Counted from the stretch's first letter, positions 8,465 to 17,745 are shown. The stretch is DNA of 61,820 nt from Clostridia bacterium (GCA_017471825.1 JAFURQ010000012.1:1-61820), one strand, 5' to 3'. Notes: generated by a model from the sequence alone, not told the origin. A program made the numbers and translations.

Positions 8465-11400
8465 TTATTTGAATACTATTTCGTATTTTCTGCCGTGGGA
8501 GATAAATACGTTTGCCGTCAGGGTTGTTTTGCCTTCGTTTTCGCTAACGGCAATTTTGTGGTTTTTGGATACCACGTCGATTTTTCTGTCGAGGGTAACG
8601 GATAGCTCACGCAGCTTCTGCGTCGGGTCGGTCACGGCAAGGGTGTATTCATCGCCGCGCTTACCGAGCATCACTATGCAGGGGTTATCGACCTTGATTC
8701 CGTCGCACTCGCCTGCCTCGTGGAAAATATAGCTTGCAATGTCGAGCGACCTCGAGCGCACTGCCTGAAGCGATTTTGTATTGGAGATGATTTCAAAATC
8801 GGGGCTGTTGAGGCATGCCTCGAGCTTTTCCTCGGTGGCGTAGGGGACAACCACGTAAGCATAGCCTGCGTCGGTGGGATTCGTGCCGTGGAGAATGCGC
8901 ACCTCGAAGAAGCTCTGGTTCTCGGCCTCCTCGCAGATGTATCGCGAGACGAGCAGCTCTGAATTATTCGGGAATACGTAGCCGGCGTGACCATCCATAA
9001 GCACCCAGCGCGCACCTGTGTAACGTTTTTCGTAGCTTTCCTTGGGCAAAAGCTCGCCTGATACGTACTGATTATCAGACTCAGGCGCAACTATTCTTCT
9101 GTGCTCGACGGTGGTATGAACGGGGGAATCCATGGTTGAGGTGATGCCTGCACCGAGGCAGACTATTTTTCCGTCAAGGCAGAACCAAGCCTTCTTGCAG
9201 ACGAGGTCGTTTTTGTGTATGGGCTGGCTTCCGCCGTAGCCGTAATCGTCGGGATAGAGGTCGGGGCCCTCGCAGTTGAGCGATATGAAGTCCATTGCCG
9301 CAGTTATATACTTATCGTAGAACTGCATACTGCCGGCAAAATCGTTCTTCGAATACCATTCAAACTCACTGCGTATTGAGCGCGCAACTCTCGGACGTGA
9401 GTCCTCGGTGGTGCCGGGGTAGCGGTATGCAACCGCCTCGTTGTTGAGAAGGAAGTTTTTGCCGTCATACTGATTTCCGTCATAGGTCGTGTAAAGGTAG
9501 GTGGCACCGTCGCCGGTGTACCAGCCTCTCTTGTTAGCGCTGTTTATGCACTCGTACGACTTTTCACGACCCGAGGACAGCGCTATGCCAAAGGCATAAT
9601 CACGCATATGCTGTGCGGCTCTGTCGCCCGTAAACCACGCGTGAGCGTATTCGTAGGCAAGATTGTCGGACGGAATGGATTCGTCTGCGAGCAGATCGTT
9701 GAGCTTTGCACATTCAAAAATGGAGCAATGGTCCTTTACCCTCGCGACGAGCTCAGGGGTGTAGGTGTGACGCTTTATGAATGATTTTATATACCTGTCC
9801 TCATCCTCGCCGAAGCAGCCTATCATAGGAAGGGCGGCGGCAAGAACGGATGCGCCGTAGCTTCTCTCAACGCCGAAGGTGCTTCTGCCCGAGAACATCA
9901 TAAAGCCCTGTGAGCGATACATCGCAGGCTCGAAGGAGTATTTTATGAGGTTGAATTGGTTATAGCGCTTCGGTCCCGAGAAATCAAGCGGAGTTTGCGC
10001 AAGTATCGAAGCAACGAAGAGTCCGCGCTGAAGATTAAGAACTCCGTAGGAGATGTTATGCGGACAGGAGTGCGTCCAGTTGACGTAGTCTGCCTTGTGC
10101 ACGCCTGCGCCGTATTCGCAAAGTCCCATGGTGGAGTCGCAGTCAATCTGCGCGCGCTCAAGTCTTCTCGGGTCCTCAAGAAGAAGTGCGCACTTCGTGC
10201 CGGGAATAAGTCTTGAGGATGCACCCGAGCGATTTCTTGGCTCGGCGTACATAATGGACGTTACCCATTTATAGCATTTGAGATATTTTTCCTTTTCCTC
10301 GAGCGTGAGATAATCCTCGACGACGAGCATAGCGTTGGTGAGGCAGTCGGGAGCGCCGACAAACCAATGCCACCAGTTGAACTCGCGTACGTTGCGCCAG
10401 CCCGTGCCTGCAATTTCTGCCTCGCCGTACATATTCTCATACATCCAGAGCATGCAGTTAAGAACGTCGGAGAGGACGGACTCGTCGTGATAGTACTCGG
10501 AGCCGTAGGTGCCCCAGGCAATAGCCATATCCTCTATCTTGATATACTGCTGCCAGAGGTCGTCGGATTCGACGGGCGGCTTGTCGCCCCAAAGAATAAC
10601 TCTGTCAGCCGAGCGGTTGAGACCTTCAAGCGCGCGCTTGCATTTGGTGCTTACCCAAGCGCACTTTTTCTTTATTGCCTCGTCGGAGAGGTCGTTTATT
10701 TCGGGCGAGCCCACGAGGCGAAGGCGCCACATATCCTTGGCAAGCTTATAGTCCTCGTGGGTAAACGAGCTTGCGTCATAATCGCCGAAAACGGCGTACG
10801 CGCCTGCCTCGGCAAGATTTTCGCTCTTGTAGAGAGCCTCGATATGCTCGGGCGTGCCGATGACGATAAGCCTGTCGGAATAGAAGGCGTCTGCTGTGAA
10901 TCCGAGCTCGCGCGCACATTCGATAACGGGAAGATAAACATCCTTGCCGCTCTTGATGGCACGGGAGCTATCCTTTACCGCGGAGCCGAGGAAGCGTTCA
11001 AAGAACGATTCGGGCACGTAGGTTACGCCCCCCTTCGCGATTGAGCGCAGGCGCGGATTTTCCTCGTCGTACTTACGTATTTTTCCATTCGAGATAACGT
11101 TCGGGGAATAGAGGAAAAGAGCAGTTGCACCGTTTTCGGTCATAGAAATAAACTCTTCGTGGTCCTGTTCACTATGGGTGACGCGGTATTTCATATTGTT
11201 GACCGTCGGTACGAATTTCAACTCGATTTTTCTTCCGTTTGCCCCGTCGACGTCAACCGTGAGGATTGTTCTGTCCCTGCGTATATGGAACTTCATTTTT
11301 TCACTCATTTCGGTGATTTCAAGCTCGCGCCACACAGTGAGGGTTATGGTCTTTTGCTCGTGTGTGGGGTCGCAGACCGAAAGGGTGTCCTGAGTCATAG

Positions 11401-13966
11401 TTACAATACAGGGGGAATCCGACATAATACCGCCCTTGTCACCTGCCTCGTGGAAAACGTAGCAGGTCATATCGAGATTTCTCTCGCGGACTATCTGAAG
11501 CGCAGGGGTGTTTGAGATTATCTCAACGTCGGGCTCCTTCGCATACTCTGCGAGCTTTCCGTTTTCCGCGTAGGGAAGGATTGCATAGGCGTAGGTCGCG
11601 TCGGTCGGGTTCGCACCGTGGTCTATGCCTATTTCAATATAGCTCTGACCGTCTGCGCTCTCGCACTCGTAGCGGTTGACGTAGACATCCTTGCCGTCGA
11701 GGAAGACGTAGCCTGCGTGTGCCTCGAGATTGACAAAGTCGGCACCCGTGCAACGCTTTTCATAGCATTCCTTGGGCAGAAGCTCGCCTGATACGTACTG
11801 ATTGTCCGACTCGGGTGCAACTATTCTTCTGTGCTCGACGGTGGTGTGAACGGGGGAATCCATAGTTGAGCTGATGCCTGCGCCGAGGCAGATTATCTCG
11901 TCGTCAAAGCAGAACCATGATTTTTTGGCGCGAAGGTCGTTTTTGTGTATGGGCAGACCACCGCCGTAGCCGCTGTCGTCGGGCAAATCGTCGGGACCGT
12001 CGAAGCTGTAGCTCTCGAAGTCCATTGCCGCAACGATATATTTGTCATCAATCTGCATACTGCCTGCGAAGCTCTTTGACGGGTGCCACGCTCTGCTCGA
12101 GCGGATGGCGCGAGCAACTCTCGGTTGTGAATCCTCGGTTGTACCGGGGAAACGGTATGCGATGCTCTCGTTCGATTTTATAAAATTCTTATTGTCGTGC
12201 TGATGACGGTCGTAATCGGTGTAGAGGTAGGTTGCGCCGTCACCGGTGTACCAGCCGGTCTGGTTTGCGCTGTTTATGCACTCGTAGGCGGGCTCGCGCT
12301 TTGAGGACATAGCTATGCCGAAGGCGTAATTGCTCCTGTGCTGTGCGGCTCTGTCGCCGGTAAACCACGCGTGAGCGTACTCGTAATCGTTCTCCGCGCT
12401 TATCGAGTCGTCGGCGAGAATTTCGTCAACGAGCCTGCAGCCGAGGAAATCGGTGTTTGTCTTTATTGCATTGATAACGGCGGGGGTTACTGCATTTCTC
12501 TTTATCAGGCGCCTGATGTAGTTGTCCTCGTATTCACCGAACATACCGTACATCTGAAGAATATCGGCGAGAATGGCTCCGCCGTGACCGCTTTCGGTTA
12601 TATGCACGCTTCTGCCGCAGAACATAAGGAATGCCTGACCCTTGTACATAGCCGCCTCAAACATATACTTAACCAGCATAAACTGGTTATACTGCTTGGG
12701 GTTGGTAAACTCAGCGGGGGTGCCTGCAAGAGCCGAGGCTATGAAGAGAACTCGGTCAAGATTGAGCTTGCCGTAGGCGTTGTTGTACGGCATACCGTGT
12801 GTCCACTGAACGTAATCGACACGGGGTCCCTCTGCGGTTTCCTCAAGCCCGAGAAGCAGGTCAAAGTCGGCAAACTCATCCCTGAGTCTTTCGGGATATT
12901 CGCAGGTTATACCTACCTTGGTGCATACCGATATCCTCGAAAGAGCGGTATCTCTTCCGGGCCAATGGCGCATAAAGGTGGAGCACCAGTCGAAGCACTT
13001 GAGATAGGTTCGCCTTTCCTCAAGGGTAAAGCTGTTCTCCATAATGCATAATATATCCGAGAGATAGTCGGGGGCGGATATGAACCAGAAATACCAATTG
13101 AACAGGTGTGCGTCGCGCCAGCCCGTTCCTGCGATTTCCGCTTCGCCGTACATATTTTCGTACATCCAGCGGACGCCGTCTACAACGTCGCGCTCAAGCT
13201 CCGGGTTGAGATAAAGCTCGGATCCGTATGTACCAAAGGCACGCGCCATAGCGCGAAGACCGGAATACTGAATGCCGAGCTCCTCGGATTCCACGGGTGG
13301 ATTATCGCCCCAAAGAATGAATCTGTCGGGCTCCTTGTGCATAGTGTTCCATTTATCGCTTGCGGTTTTGGTTATTGCCTCTACCTTCTTTTTGATAGTG
13401 GGGTTGGAGAGGTCGTTTATCTCGGGGGAGCCGACGAGCTTTACGCGCATTTTTGCCCTCGCCGCCTTGTAATCCTCGGGGGTGAAGGCATAGGGGTCGT
13501 ATTTGCCGAACACGAGATAGGAGAGCGCGGTTACTGTATCCTCGCTTCCGTCAAGCTCTGCGATATGCTCGCGGCGACCTATAACGGTCAGGCGGTTGTC
13601 TATATATCCTTTTGCAAAAAGCCCGAGCGCCGTCGCTGCTTCAATAGTTGGCAGATACGAGCCGCCGCGGCTTTTCTTTATAGGTAGGGTAACGCTTTTG
13701 CCGTTGAGGCTCAGAGTAGCGCTGCCGCAATCCTCCGAAAGCTCGGCACCGAGAAAATCGGTGAAAAAGCAAAGGGGCGAGCAGGATACTCCGTCCACCG
13801 CGACGGTGCGTACTCCTCTGTCACTTTGGCAAAGCCTTTTTTGTTCTCCGCACGTATATACGTTGGGAGAATAAACGTAGGTGGCGATGAGGCCCTCGTT
13901 TGACATTTTTTCAGCGCGGGCGCCTGCCTCTGCGTTGTAAAATTCGTAGTTTTCAAATATTTCCAT
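8465..13966 (-). CDS. Tandem double polysaccharide lyase family 8-like protein, cytosolic
   Basis: A 1833-residue protein made of two homologous units, residues 1-924 and 925-1833. Each resembles the 912-residue protein at 39695. Each begins with a small copper-amine-oxidase-N-like domain (GGVTYVPESFFERFLG in unit 2), followed by an alpha/alpha-toroid with the PL8 triad: Asn290 in FNWYFWF, His390 and Tyr398 in THGMPYNNAYG (unit 1); Asn1197, His1299 and Tyr1307 (unit 2). The beta-sandwich marks GWYTGDGATYLY and RFPGTTED follow. PL8 enzymes cleave hyaluronan, chondroitin or xanthan by beta-elimination. There is no signal peptide, so it is predicted to be cytosolic. The start at 13966 has GGAGATAAGGG upstream. 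Met925 (ATG at 11194) is the fossil start of unit 2 and lacks a ribosome-binding site. The substrate is unknown. Confidence 0.85.
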   Translation of the reverse strand: MEIFENYEFYNAEAGARAEKMSNEGLIATYVYSPNVYTCGEQKRLCQSDRGVRTVAVDGVSCSPLCFFTDFLGAELSEDCGSATLSLNGKSVTLPIKKSRGGSYLPTIEAATALGLFAKGYIDNRLTVIGRREHIAELDGSEDTVTALSYLVFGKYDPYAFTPEDYKAARAKMRVKLVGSPEINDLSNPTIKKKVEAITKTASDKWNTMHKEPDRFILWGDNPPVESEELGIQYSGLRAMARAFGTYGSELYLNPELERDVVDGVRWMYENMYGEAEIAGTGWRDAHLFNWYFWFISAPDYLSDILCIMENSFTLEERRTYLKCFDWCSTFMRHWPGRDTALSRISVCTKVGITCEYPERLRDEFADFDLLLGLEETAEGPRVDYVQWTHGMPYNNAYGKLNLDRVLFIASALAGTPAEFTNPKQYNQFMLVKYMFEAAMYKGQAFLMFCGRSVHITESGHGGAILADILQMYGMFGEYEDNYIRRLIKRNAVTPAVINAIKTNTDFLGCRLVDEILADDSISAENDYEYAHAWFTGDRAAQHRSNYAFGIAMSSKREPAYECINSANQTGWYTGDGATYLYTDYDRHQHDNKNFIKSNESIAYRFPGTTEDSQPRVARAIRSSRAWHPSKSFAGSMQIDDKYIVAAMDFESYSFDGPDDLPDDSGYGGGLPIHKNDLRAKKSWFCFDDEIICLGAGISSTMDSPVHTTVEHRRIVAPESDNQYVSGELLPKECYEKRCTGADFVNLEAHAGYVFLDGKDVYVNRYECESADGQSYIEIGIDHGANPTDATYAYAILPYAENGKLAEYAKEPDVEIISNTPALQIVRERNLDMTCYVFHEAGDKGGIMSDSPCIVTMTQDTLSVCDPTHEQKTITLTVWRELEITEMSEKMKFHIRRDRTILTVDVDGANGRKIELKFVPTVNNMKYRVTHSEQDHEEFISMTENGATALFLYSPNVISNGKIRKYDEENPRLRSIAKGGVTYVPESFFERFLGSAVKDSSRAIKSGKDVYLPVIECARELGFTADAFYSDRLIVIGTPEHIEALYKSENLAEAGAYAVFGDYDASSFTHEDYKLAKDMWRLRLVGSPEINDLSDEAIKKKCAWVSTKCKRALEGLNRSADRVILWGDKPPVESDDLWQQYIKIEDMAIAWGTYGSEYYHDESVLSDVLNCMLWMYENMYGEAEIAGTGWRNVREFNWWHWFVGAPDCLTNAMLVVEDYLTLEEKEKYLKCYKWVTSIMYAEPRNRSGASSRLIPGTKCALLLEDPRRLERAQIDCDSTMGLCEYGAGVHKADYVNWTHSCPHNISYGVLNLQRGLFVASILAQTPLDFSGPKRYNQFNLIKYSFEPAMYRSQGFMMFSGRSTFGVERSYGASVLAAALPMIGCFGEDEDRYIKSFIKRHTYTPELVARVKDHCSIFECAKLNDLLADESIPSDNLAYEYAHAWFTGDRAAQHMRDYAFGIALSSGREKSYECINSANKRGWYTGDGATYLYTTYDGNQYDGKNFLLNNEAVAYRYPGTTEDSRPRVARSIRSEFEWYSKNDFAGSMQFYDKYITAAMDFISLNCEGPDLYPDDYGYGGSQPIHKNDLVCKKAWFCLDGKIVCLGAGITSTMDSPVHTTVEHRRIVAPESDNQYVSGELLPKESYEKRYTGARWVLMDGHAGYVFPNNSELLVSRYICEEAENQSFFEVRILHGTNPTDAGYAYVVVPYATEEKLEACLNSPDFEIISNTKSLQAVRSRSLDIASYIFHEAGECDGIKVDNPCIVMLGKRGDEYTLAVTDPTQKLRELSVTLDRKIDVVSKNHKIAVSENEGKTTLTANVFISHGRKYEIVFK

Positions 13967-14011
13967 AACCCTTATCTCCGAAAAAACGCTTTGTTTTGGT
14001 TGGTTGGCTCC

Positions 14012-14040
14012 ATTATACTCCCGTGTGCGCGCGATGTCAA
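14012..14040 (-). promoter_or_regulatory. Perfect consensus promoter of the double PL8 gene
   Basis: On the minus strand TTGACA (14040-14035), exactly 17 bp, TATAAT (14017-14012); 46 bp before the ATG at 13966. No carbon-catabolite (CcpA cre) site was noticed over it. Confidence 0.85.
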
Positions 14041-14113
14041 CGATTTGGGAATGATTTGACGGCGTACATTTTTTTTGGTAAAGTTGCCCAAGTGGGCATT
14101 CGGGTGACAAAGG

Positions 14114-14142
14114 TTGACAAAGTATTTTAATTATGCTATACT
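14114..14142 (+). promoter_or_regulatory. Promoter of the lectin-like small protein gene
   Basis: TTGACA (14114-14119), 17 bp, TATACT (14137-14142); divergent from the PL8 promoter 73 bp away. Confidence 0.75.
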
Positions 14143-14162
14143 TTCCGCGGAGGTAAAGAAAT

Positions 14163-14750
14163 ATGATTACTGTCTATAATTTCAAAGACGATAACTGGGA
14201 AAACGATTTCTTTTATGCTTACAGCCCCCAAACCAAGGCGGTGGCAAAATTCCGTCGCACCGACAGCGGCGCTCTGACTATGGGATATAACGAGAGCATA
14301 GGCAACTACGATTATATATCTGCTCTCACAAGCAAGAAATATAAAAGCGGAACGGTAATCCGCGCAAAATGCACCTTCACGGGAGAGGGTGCGCCCCTGC
14401 TCGTATTCACAAACGAGCTTGTAGGGGGAGAGGACGGCGAGATGCGCTACGGAGTTCATTACGAGGTTGTGGCTTATGCCGGCGGAATGAACGTATGGCA
14501 CATAGTCCCGTGTCCCGAGGATGAAAAAAGGCATATTAAGCCTACCAAGATTCACGCCGAGCGCTTTGAAATAGCCGAAGGTGCACCCGTTGAGATAACC
14601 GTGAAAATCGGGCAGGGTGAAATTACAGCAGAGGTGAACGGCCACGCGGTCACTGTCGCTCACGGGGATATTCCGAGCGAATTTTACGTTGGCTTCACGG
14701 GATGCGAGGGCGATTGCGCCTTCACTGAATTTTCGGTTGAAGAGCAGTAA
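14163..14750 (+). CDS. Small jelly-roll/concanavalin-like protein, function unknown
   Basis: A 195-residue protein with no signal peptide and no membrane segment. The whole length alternates short beta strands (VAKFRRTDSGALTM, GTVIRAKCTFTGEGAPLLVF, APVEITVKIGQGEITAEVNG) and ends in a GFTGCEGDCAFTEFSVEE strand. That is the pattern of LamG/DUF1080-type concanavalin-fold domains, which bind or cleave glycans. GGAGG stands ahead of the ATG. It is divergent from the double PL8 gene, which suggests a shared glycan substrate. Family assignment is by pattern only; an enzymatic activity cannot be claimed. Confidence 0.55.
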   Translation: MITVYNFKDDNWENDFFYAYSPQTKAVAKFRRTDSGALTMGYNESIGNYDYISALTSKKYKSGTVIRAKCTFTGEGAPLLVFTNELVGGEDGEMRYGVHYEVVAYAGGMNVWHIVPCPEDEKRHIKPTKIHAERFEIAEGAPVEITVKIGQGEITAEVNGHAVTVAHGDIPSEFYVGFTGCEGDCAFTEFSVEEQ

Positions 14751-14785
14751 AAATCCTCACTGTTTCCGCTATCGGAAGGCGGATG

Positions 14786-14814
14786 TTGACAAATCAACAA
14801 TTTTATGCTACAAT
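14786..14814 (+). promoter_or_regulatory. Promoter of the fakB-fakA operon
   Basis: TTGACA (14786-14791), 17 bp, TACAAT (14809-14814). It predicts an untranslated leader of about 130 nt before the ATG at 14950. Confidence 0.8.
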
Positions 14815-14851
14815 ATTTGGGAATGGGAAAAAACCATTTTTTGAAATTTTA

Positions 14852-14932
14852 GCTCGCGTTAAGGTAATATATATAATATAGATATGTGACGTTACCGAGC
14901 GAAACCGACAGCTTCACGCGCCAAACGGCGCG
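14852..14932 (+). other. Structured 5' leader of fakB, unrecognised
   Basis: Two hairpins: a long one in which GCTC (14852-14855) and GGTAA (14863-14867) pair with TTACC (14892-14896) and GAGC (14897-14900), and a short GC-rich one, CGCGCC (14917-14922) with GGCGCG (14927-14932), ending 17 nt before the start codon. It matches no riboswitch class known to me. It may simply stabilise the message. Confidence 0.35.
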
Positions 14933-14949
14933 GTAAGAAAGGAATTATT

Positions 14950-15816
14950 ATGAATGAATTTGTGATTTACACCGACTCGGCGTGTGATATAAAGCCCGAG
15001 CTTCTTAAGGAGTGGGGCGTGCTTTCACAGTCGCTGAGCTTCAAGTTTGACGGAAACGATACTGTATATTCTAACGACGATATGGAGTGCAAGGAGTTTT
15101 ACGACCGTATGCGCGGCGGCGACGTTGCAAAGACCTCTGCCATAAACCCCGAGACCTTTACTACGGCGTTTGAAAAAACTCTTTCCGAGGGGCTGGATAT
15201 TCTTTATCTCGGCTTCTCGTCGGGACTCAGCACCACCTACAATTCCGCGAGAATAGCGGCGGAGGGGCTTTTGGAGTCATACCCCGAGCGTAAAATCATT
15301 GTTATCGACACTCTTGCCGCGTCTGCGGGAGAGGGACTTCTCGTTTATCTTGCGAAGGAGAAAAAGGCAGAGGGCGCGGACATAGAGGCTGTTGCCGAGT
15401 ACGTTCGTTCGCTTATTATGAAGCTCTGTCACTGGTTCACGGTTGACGATCTCGTTTACCTGAAGCGCGGCGGAAGAGTAAGCCCCGCGGCGGCGTTCTT
15501 TGGAAATATGCTTGGTATAAAGCCCGTTCTTCACGTTGACAATGAGGGACATCTTACCCCCGTGCAGAAGGTGCGCGGAAGAAAAACCGCGATAGAAACC
15601 ATGGCGACAAAATATGGAGAGCTTGCCGACGATAAGGCAGGCGGCGTGGTTTTCATTTCTCATGCGGACTGCGAAAAGGATGCAAACGCGCTTGCTGAAA
15701 TGCTCAACTCGAGATACGGCGCAAGCGTTAAAATAATCACCGACGTCGGAACGGTTATAGGTGCTCACGCAGGACCCGGAACACTCGCTCTCTTCTTCGT
15801 AGGAAGCGAAAGATAA
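14950..15816 (+). CDS. DegV-family fatty-acid-binding protein (FakB)
   Basis: Binds a fatty acid and presents it to FakA for phosphorylation, so that host or medium fatty acids can enter phospholipid synthesis. The 288-residue protein has the DegV opening VIYTDSACDI, the FSSGLSTTYNSARIAA binding-pocket segment and the late DLVYLKRGGRV motif conserved in FakB proteins. It ends 10 nt before fakA, so the two are translationally and transcriptionally linked. The start at 14950 has a GGAATT-type ribosome-binding site (AAAGGAATTATT). Confidence 0.9.
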   Translation: MNEFVIYTDSACDIKPELLKEWGVLSQSLSFKFDGNDTVYSNDDMECKEFYDRMRGGDVAKTSAINPETFTTAFEKTLSEGLDILYLGFSSGLSTTYNSARIAAEGLLESYPERKIIVIDTLAASAGEGLLVYLAKEKKAEGADIEAVAEYVRSLIMKLCHWFTVDDLVYLKRGGRVSPAAAFFGNMLGIKPVLHVDNEGHLTPVQKVRGRKTAIETMATKYGELADDKAGGVVFISHADCEKDANALAEMLNSRYGASVKIITDVGTVIGAHAGPGTLALFFVGSER

Positions 15817-15826
15817 GGGGTAGGCT

Positions 15827-17704
15827 ATGGCGGATAAGAAGAACCAGAGCGGCAAGGTGGATAAAAAGGCGGTAAAGACCGCGGCGGACAAGAAGCCCGC
15901 AGAAAAGAAGGCAAAAAAGAAGGCTACCGAAAAGAAATCGGAGGAGCCGAAGAAGAAAAAGCCTAGCGCTCTTAAAAGAATTACAACCAAATATCTCGGC
16001 GGATTTCTCCTTTCGAAGATGGCGAAAAACGGTGCCCGTGAGCTTCGCGCAAACGCAGACGAGGTAAACAAGCTCAACGTATTCCCCGTTCCCGACGGAG
16101 ATACCGGCGACAATATGCGTATGACGATAGAGAGCGGAATCGCCGCTATCGAAAATATGGAATCGGACGACCTTTCGGATATAATGAAGGCTCTTTCCCA
16201 CGGTATGCTTCTCGGTGCGCGCGGTAACTCCGGCGTTATCGTTTCGCAGTTCTTCGCGGGAATTTCGAAGGGACTCGAAAATACCAAGAGGGCAGACCCC
16301 GAGACTCTCGGTAACGCTCTCAGAGCGGGTGTAAAGCAGGCGTACTCATCGGTTATGACTCCCACCGAGGGAACCATACTTACCGTTGCGCGCGAGGCGG
16401 TTGAATATGCGGTTTCACGCATAAATGAGAAGAGCACCATACGCTCCCTTTTTGCCGACCTTACCCGTGAGATGCACGCATCGGTTGAGCGCACGCCCGA
16501 GATACTTGCGGTTTTGAAGGACGCAGGCGTTGTAGACAGCGGCGGAGCAGGACTTTTCTACATCATAGACGGCTTCAACCGCGTTCTTAACGGCGAGGAG
16601 CTCCCCGATGATGATGCGAACAACGCTCCCGCACCCACTGCGGTTAAATCCGAGATATGCTTTAACGCTGACAGCGTTATGACCTACGGCTATTGCACCG
16701 AGGCGCTTCTCCAGCTTCAGCACGCAAAGTGCGTGATTGATGAGTTTGACATAGAGGGCTTCAAGGAGTTCCTCGTTTCCGTCGGCGACTCCGTTGTCGC
16801 CTTCAAGACCGAAAGTATAGTTAAGCTTCACGTTCACACTCTCACTCCCGAGGTGGTTCTTGCAGAGTGCAGAAAATACGGAGAATTTCTCACTGTAAAA
16901 ATTGAGAATATGTCGGTTCAGCATTCCGAGCTCAAGGACGACAGCGAAAAGACAGACGCGCCCGTGGCAAAGCACGAAACGAGCGCATTCTCGGTTCCCG
17001 AGTCGGCGCCCGAGGAGCCTGCGGCTCCCGTTGAAAAGAAAAAATACGCTCTCGTTTCCGTAAGCAACGGCGCGGGCGTTGAGCAGCTTTTCACCGATTT
17101 CGGAGTTGACGTTATCGTTGAGGGCGGTCAGACACAGAATCCCTCGACCAACGATTTCCTCGATGCGTTTGCAAGGGTTAATGCCGAATACATCTACATT
17201 CTCCCCAATAACGGCAATATATTTATGGCGGCACAGCAGGCTGCCGAGCTTTATGAGGGCGCGAAGGCGTACGTCATTCCCAGCAAGAATATAGGAATGG
17301 GCTACGTTGCACTTTCGGCAATAGACTTCGAATCGCTCACACCCGAGGAGGTGCTGATTGAGGCGGAGGAGGTTATGAAGCGCGTAACCACCGGCTACGT
17401 TTCCCCCTCGATAAGAGATGCCGAAATGAACGGCGTGCAGATCAAGAAGGGCGACACTATCGGAATTATAGACAAGGAGATAGTCGTTTCCGATGCTGAT
17501 TTCACTGCGGCAACTCACGAGCTTGCAAGCAAGCTTCTCTCAATGGATGGCAAATTTATGCTGACCGTATTCTGCGGAGAGGATGCAACGGGCGAGGCGA
17601 GAGCCGAGCTCGAGAGCTATCTTTCCGAGGCACACCCCGATGCCGAGGTTTATTTCATAAACGGCGAGCAGAAGATATATCCCTTTATCTTCGCTGCAGA
17701 ATAA
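15827..17704 (+). CDS. fakA: Fatty acid kinase subunit FakA with a Lys-rich N-terminal extension
   Basis: The ATP-dependent kinase that phosphorylates FakB-bound fatty acids to acyl-phosphates. After about residue 50 the protein follows FakA/YloV: a DhaL-type nucleotide domain with NVFPVPDGDTGDNM and GARGNSGVIVSQ (Mg-ATP binding), a linker domain, and a C-terminal DegV-like half (NGAGVEQLF...VEGGQTQNPSTNDFL). At 625 residues it is longer than the usual 550 or so. The excess is residues 1-50, composed almost wholly of Lys, Ala and Glu and resembling a histone-H1-type tail. GGGGTAG stands before the ATG and no internal start has a better site. It closes the fakB operon at a strong terminator. 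Confidence 0.9.
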   Translation: MADKKNQSGKVDKKAVKTAADKKPAEKKAKKKATEKKSEEPKKKKPSALKRITTKYLGGFLLSKMAKNGARELRANADEVNKLNVFPVPDGDTGDNMRMTIESGIAAIENMESDDLSDIMKALSHGMLLGARGNSGVIVSQFFAGISKGLENTKRADPETLGNALRAGVKQAYSSVMTPTEGTILTVAREAVEYAVSRINEKSTIRSLFADLTREMHASVERTPEILAVLKDAGVVDSGGAGLFYIIDGFNRVLNGEELPDDDANNAPAPTAVKSEICFNADSVMTYGYCTEALLQLQHAKCVIDEFDIEGFKEFLVSVGDSVVAFKTESIVKLHVHTLTPEVVLAECRKYGEFLTVKIENMSVQHSELKDDSEKTDAPVAKHETSAFSVPESAPEEPAAPVEKKKYALVSVSNGAGVEQLFTDFGVDVIVEGGQTQNPSTNDFLDAFARVNAEYIYILPNNGNIFMAAQQAAELYEGAKAYVIPSKNIGMGYVALSAIDFESLTPEEVLIEAEEVMKRVTTGYVSPSIRDAEMNGVQIKKGDTIGIIDKEIVVSDADFTAATHELASKLLSMDGKFMLTVFCGEDATGEARAELESYLSEAHPDAEVYFINGEQKIYPFIFAAE

Positions 17705-17707
17705 ATA

Positions 17708-17740
17708 AAAAAGTCCGCGAGTCAGTTTCGCGGACTTTTT
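17708..17740. terminator. Bidirectional terminator after fakA
   Basis: AAAAAGTCCGCGA pairs with TCGCGGACTTTTT; between convergent genes. Confidence 0.92.
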
Positions 17741-17745
17741 GTTTT

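Noticed and set aside
11161-11194. Separate gene for the second PL8 unit starting at the internal ATG at 11194
   Set aside because: There is no ribosome-binding site before it and the reading frame runs through without a stop, so one fused protein is the simpler reading.
14852-14932. A known riboswitch class before fakB
   Set aside because: The bases do not match the conserved cores of the classes I know (cobalamin, TPP, SAM, FMN, glycine, c-di-GMP, fluoride, ZTP, guanidine).
15277-17518. Long minus-strand open frames opposite fakB and fakA (405 and 367 codons)
   Set aside because: Both are shadows of genes with clear family motifs; their products are low in normal composition and have no start signals.
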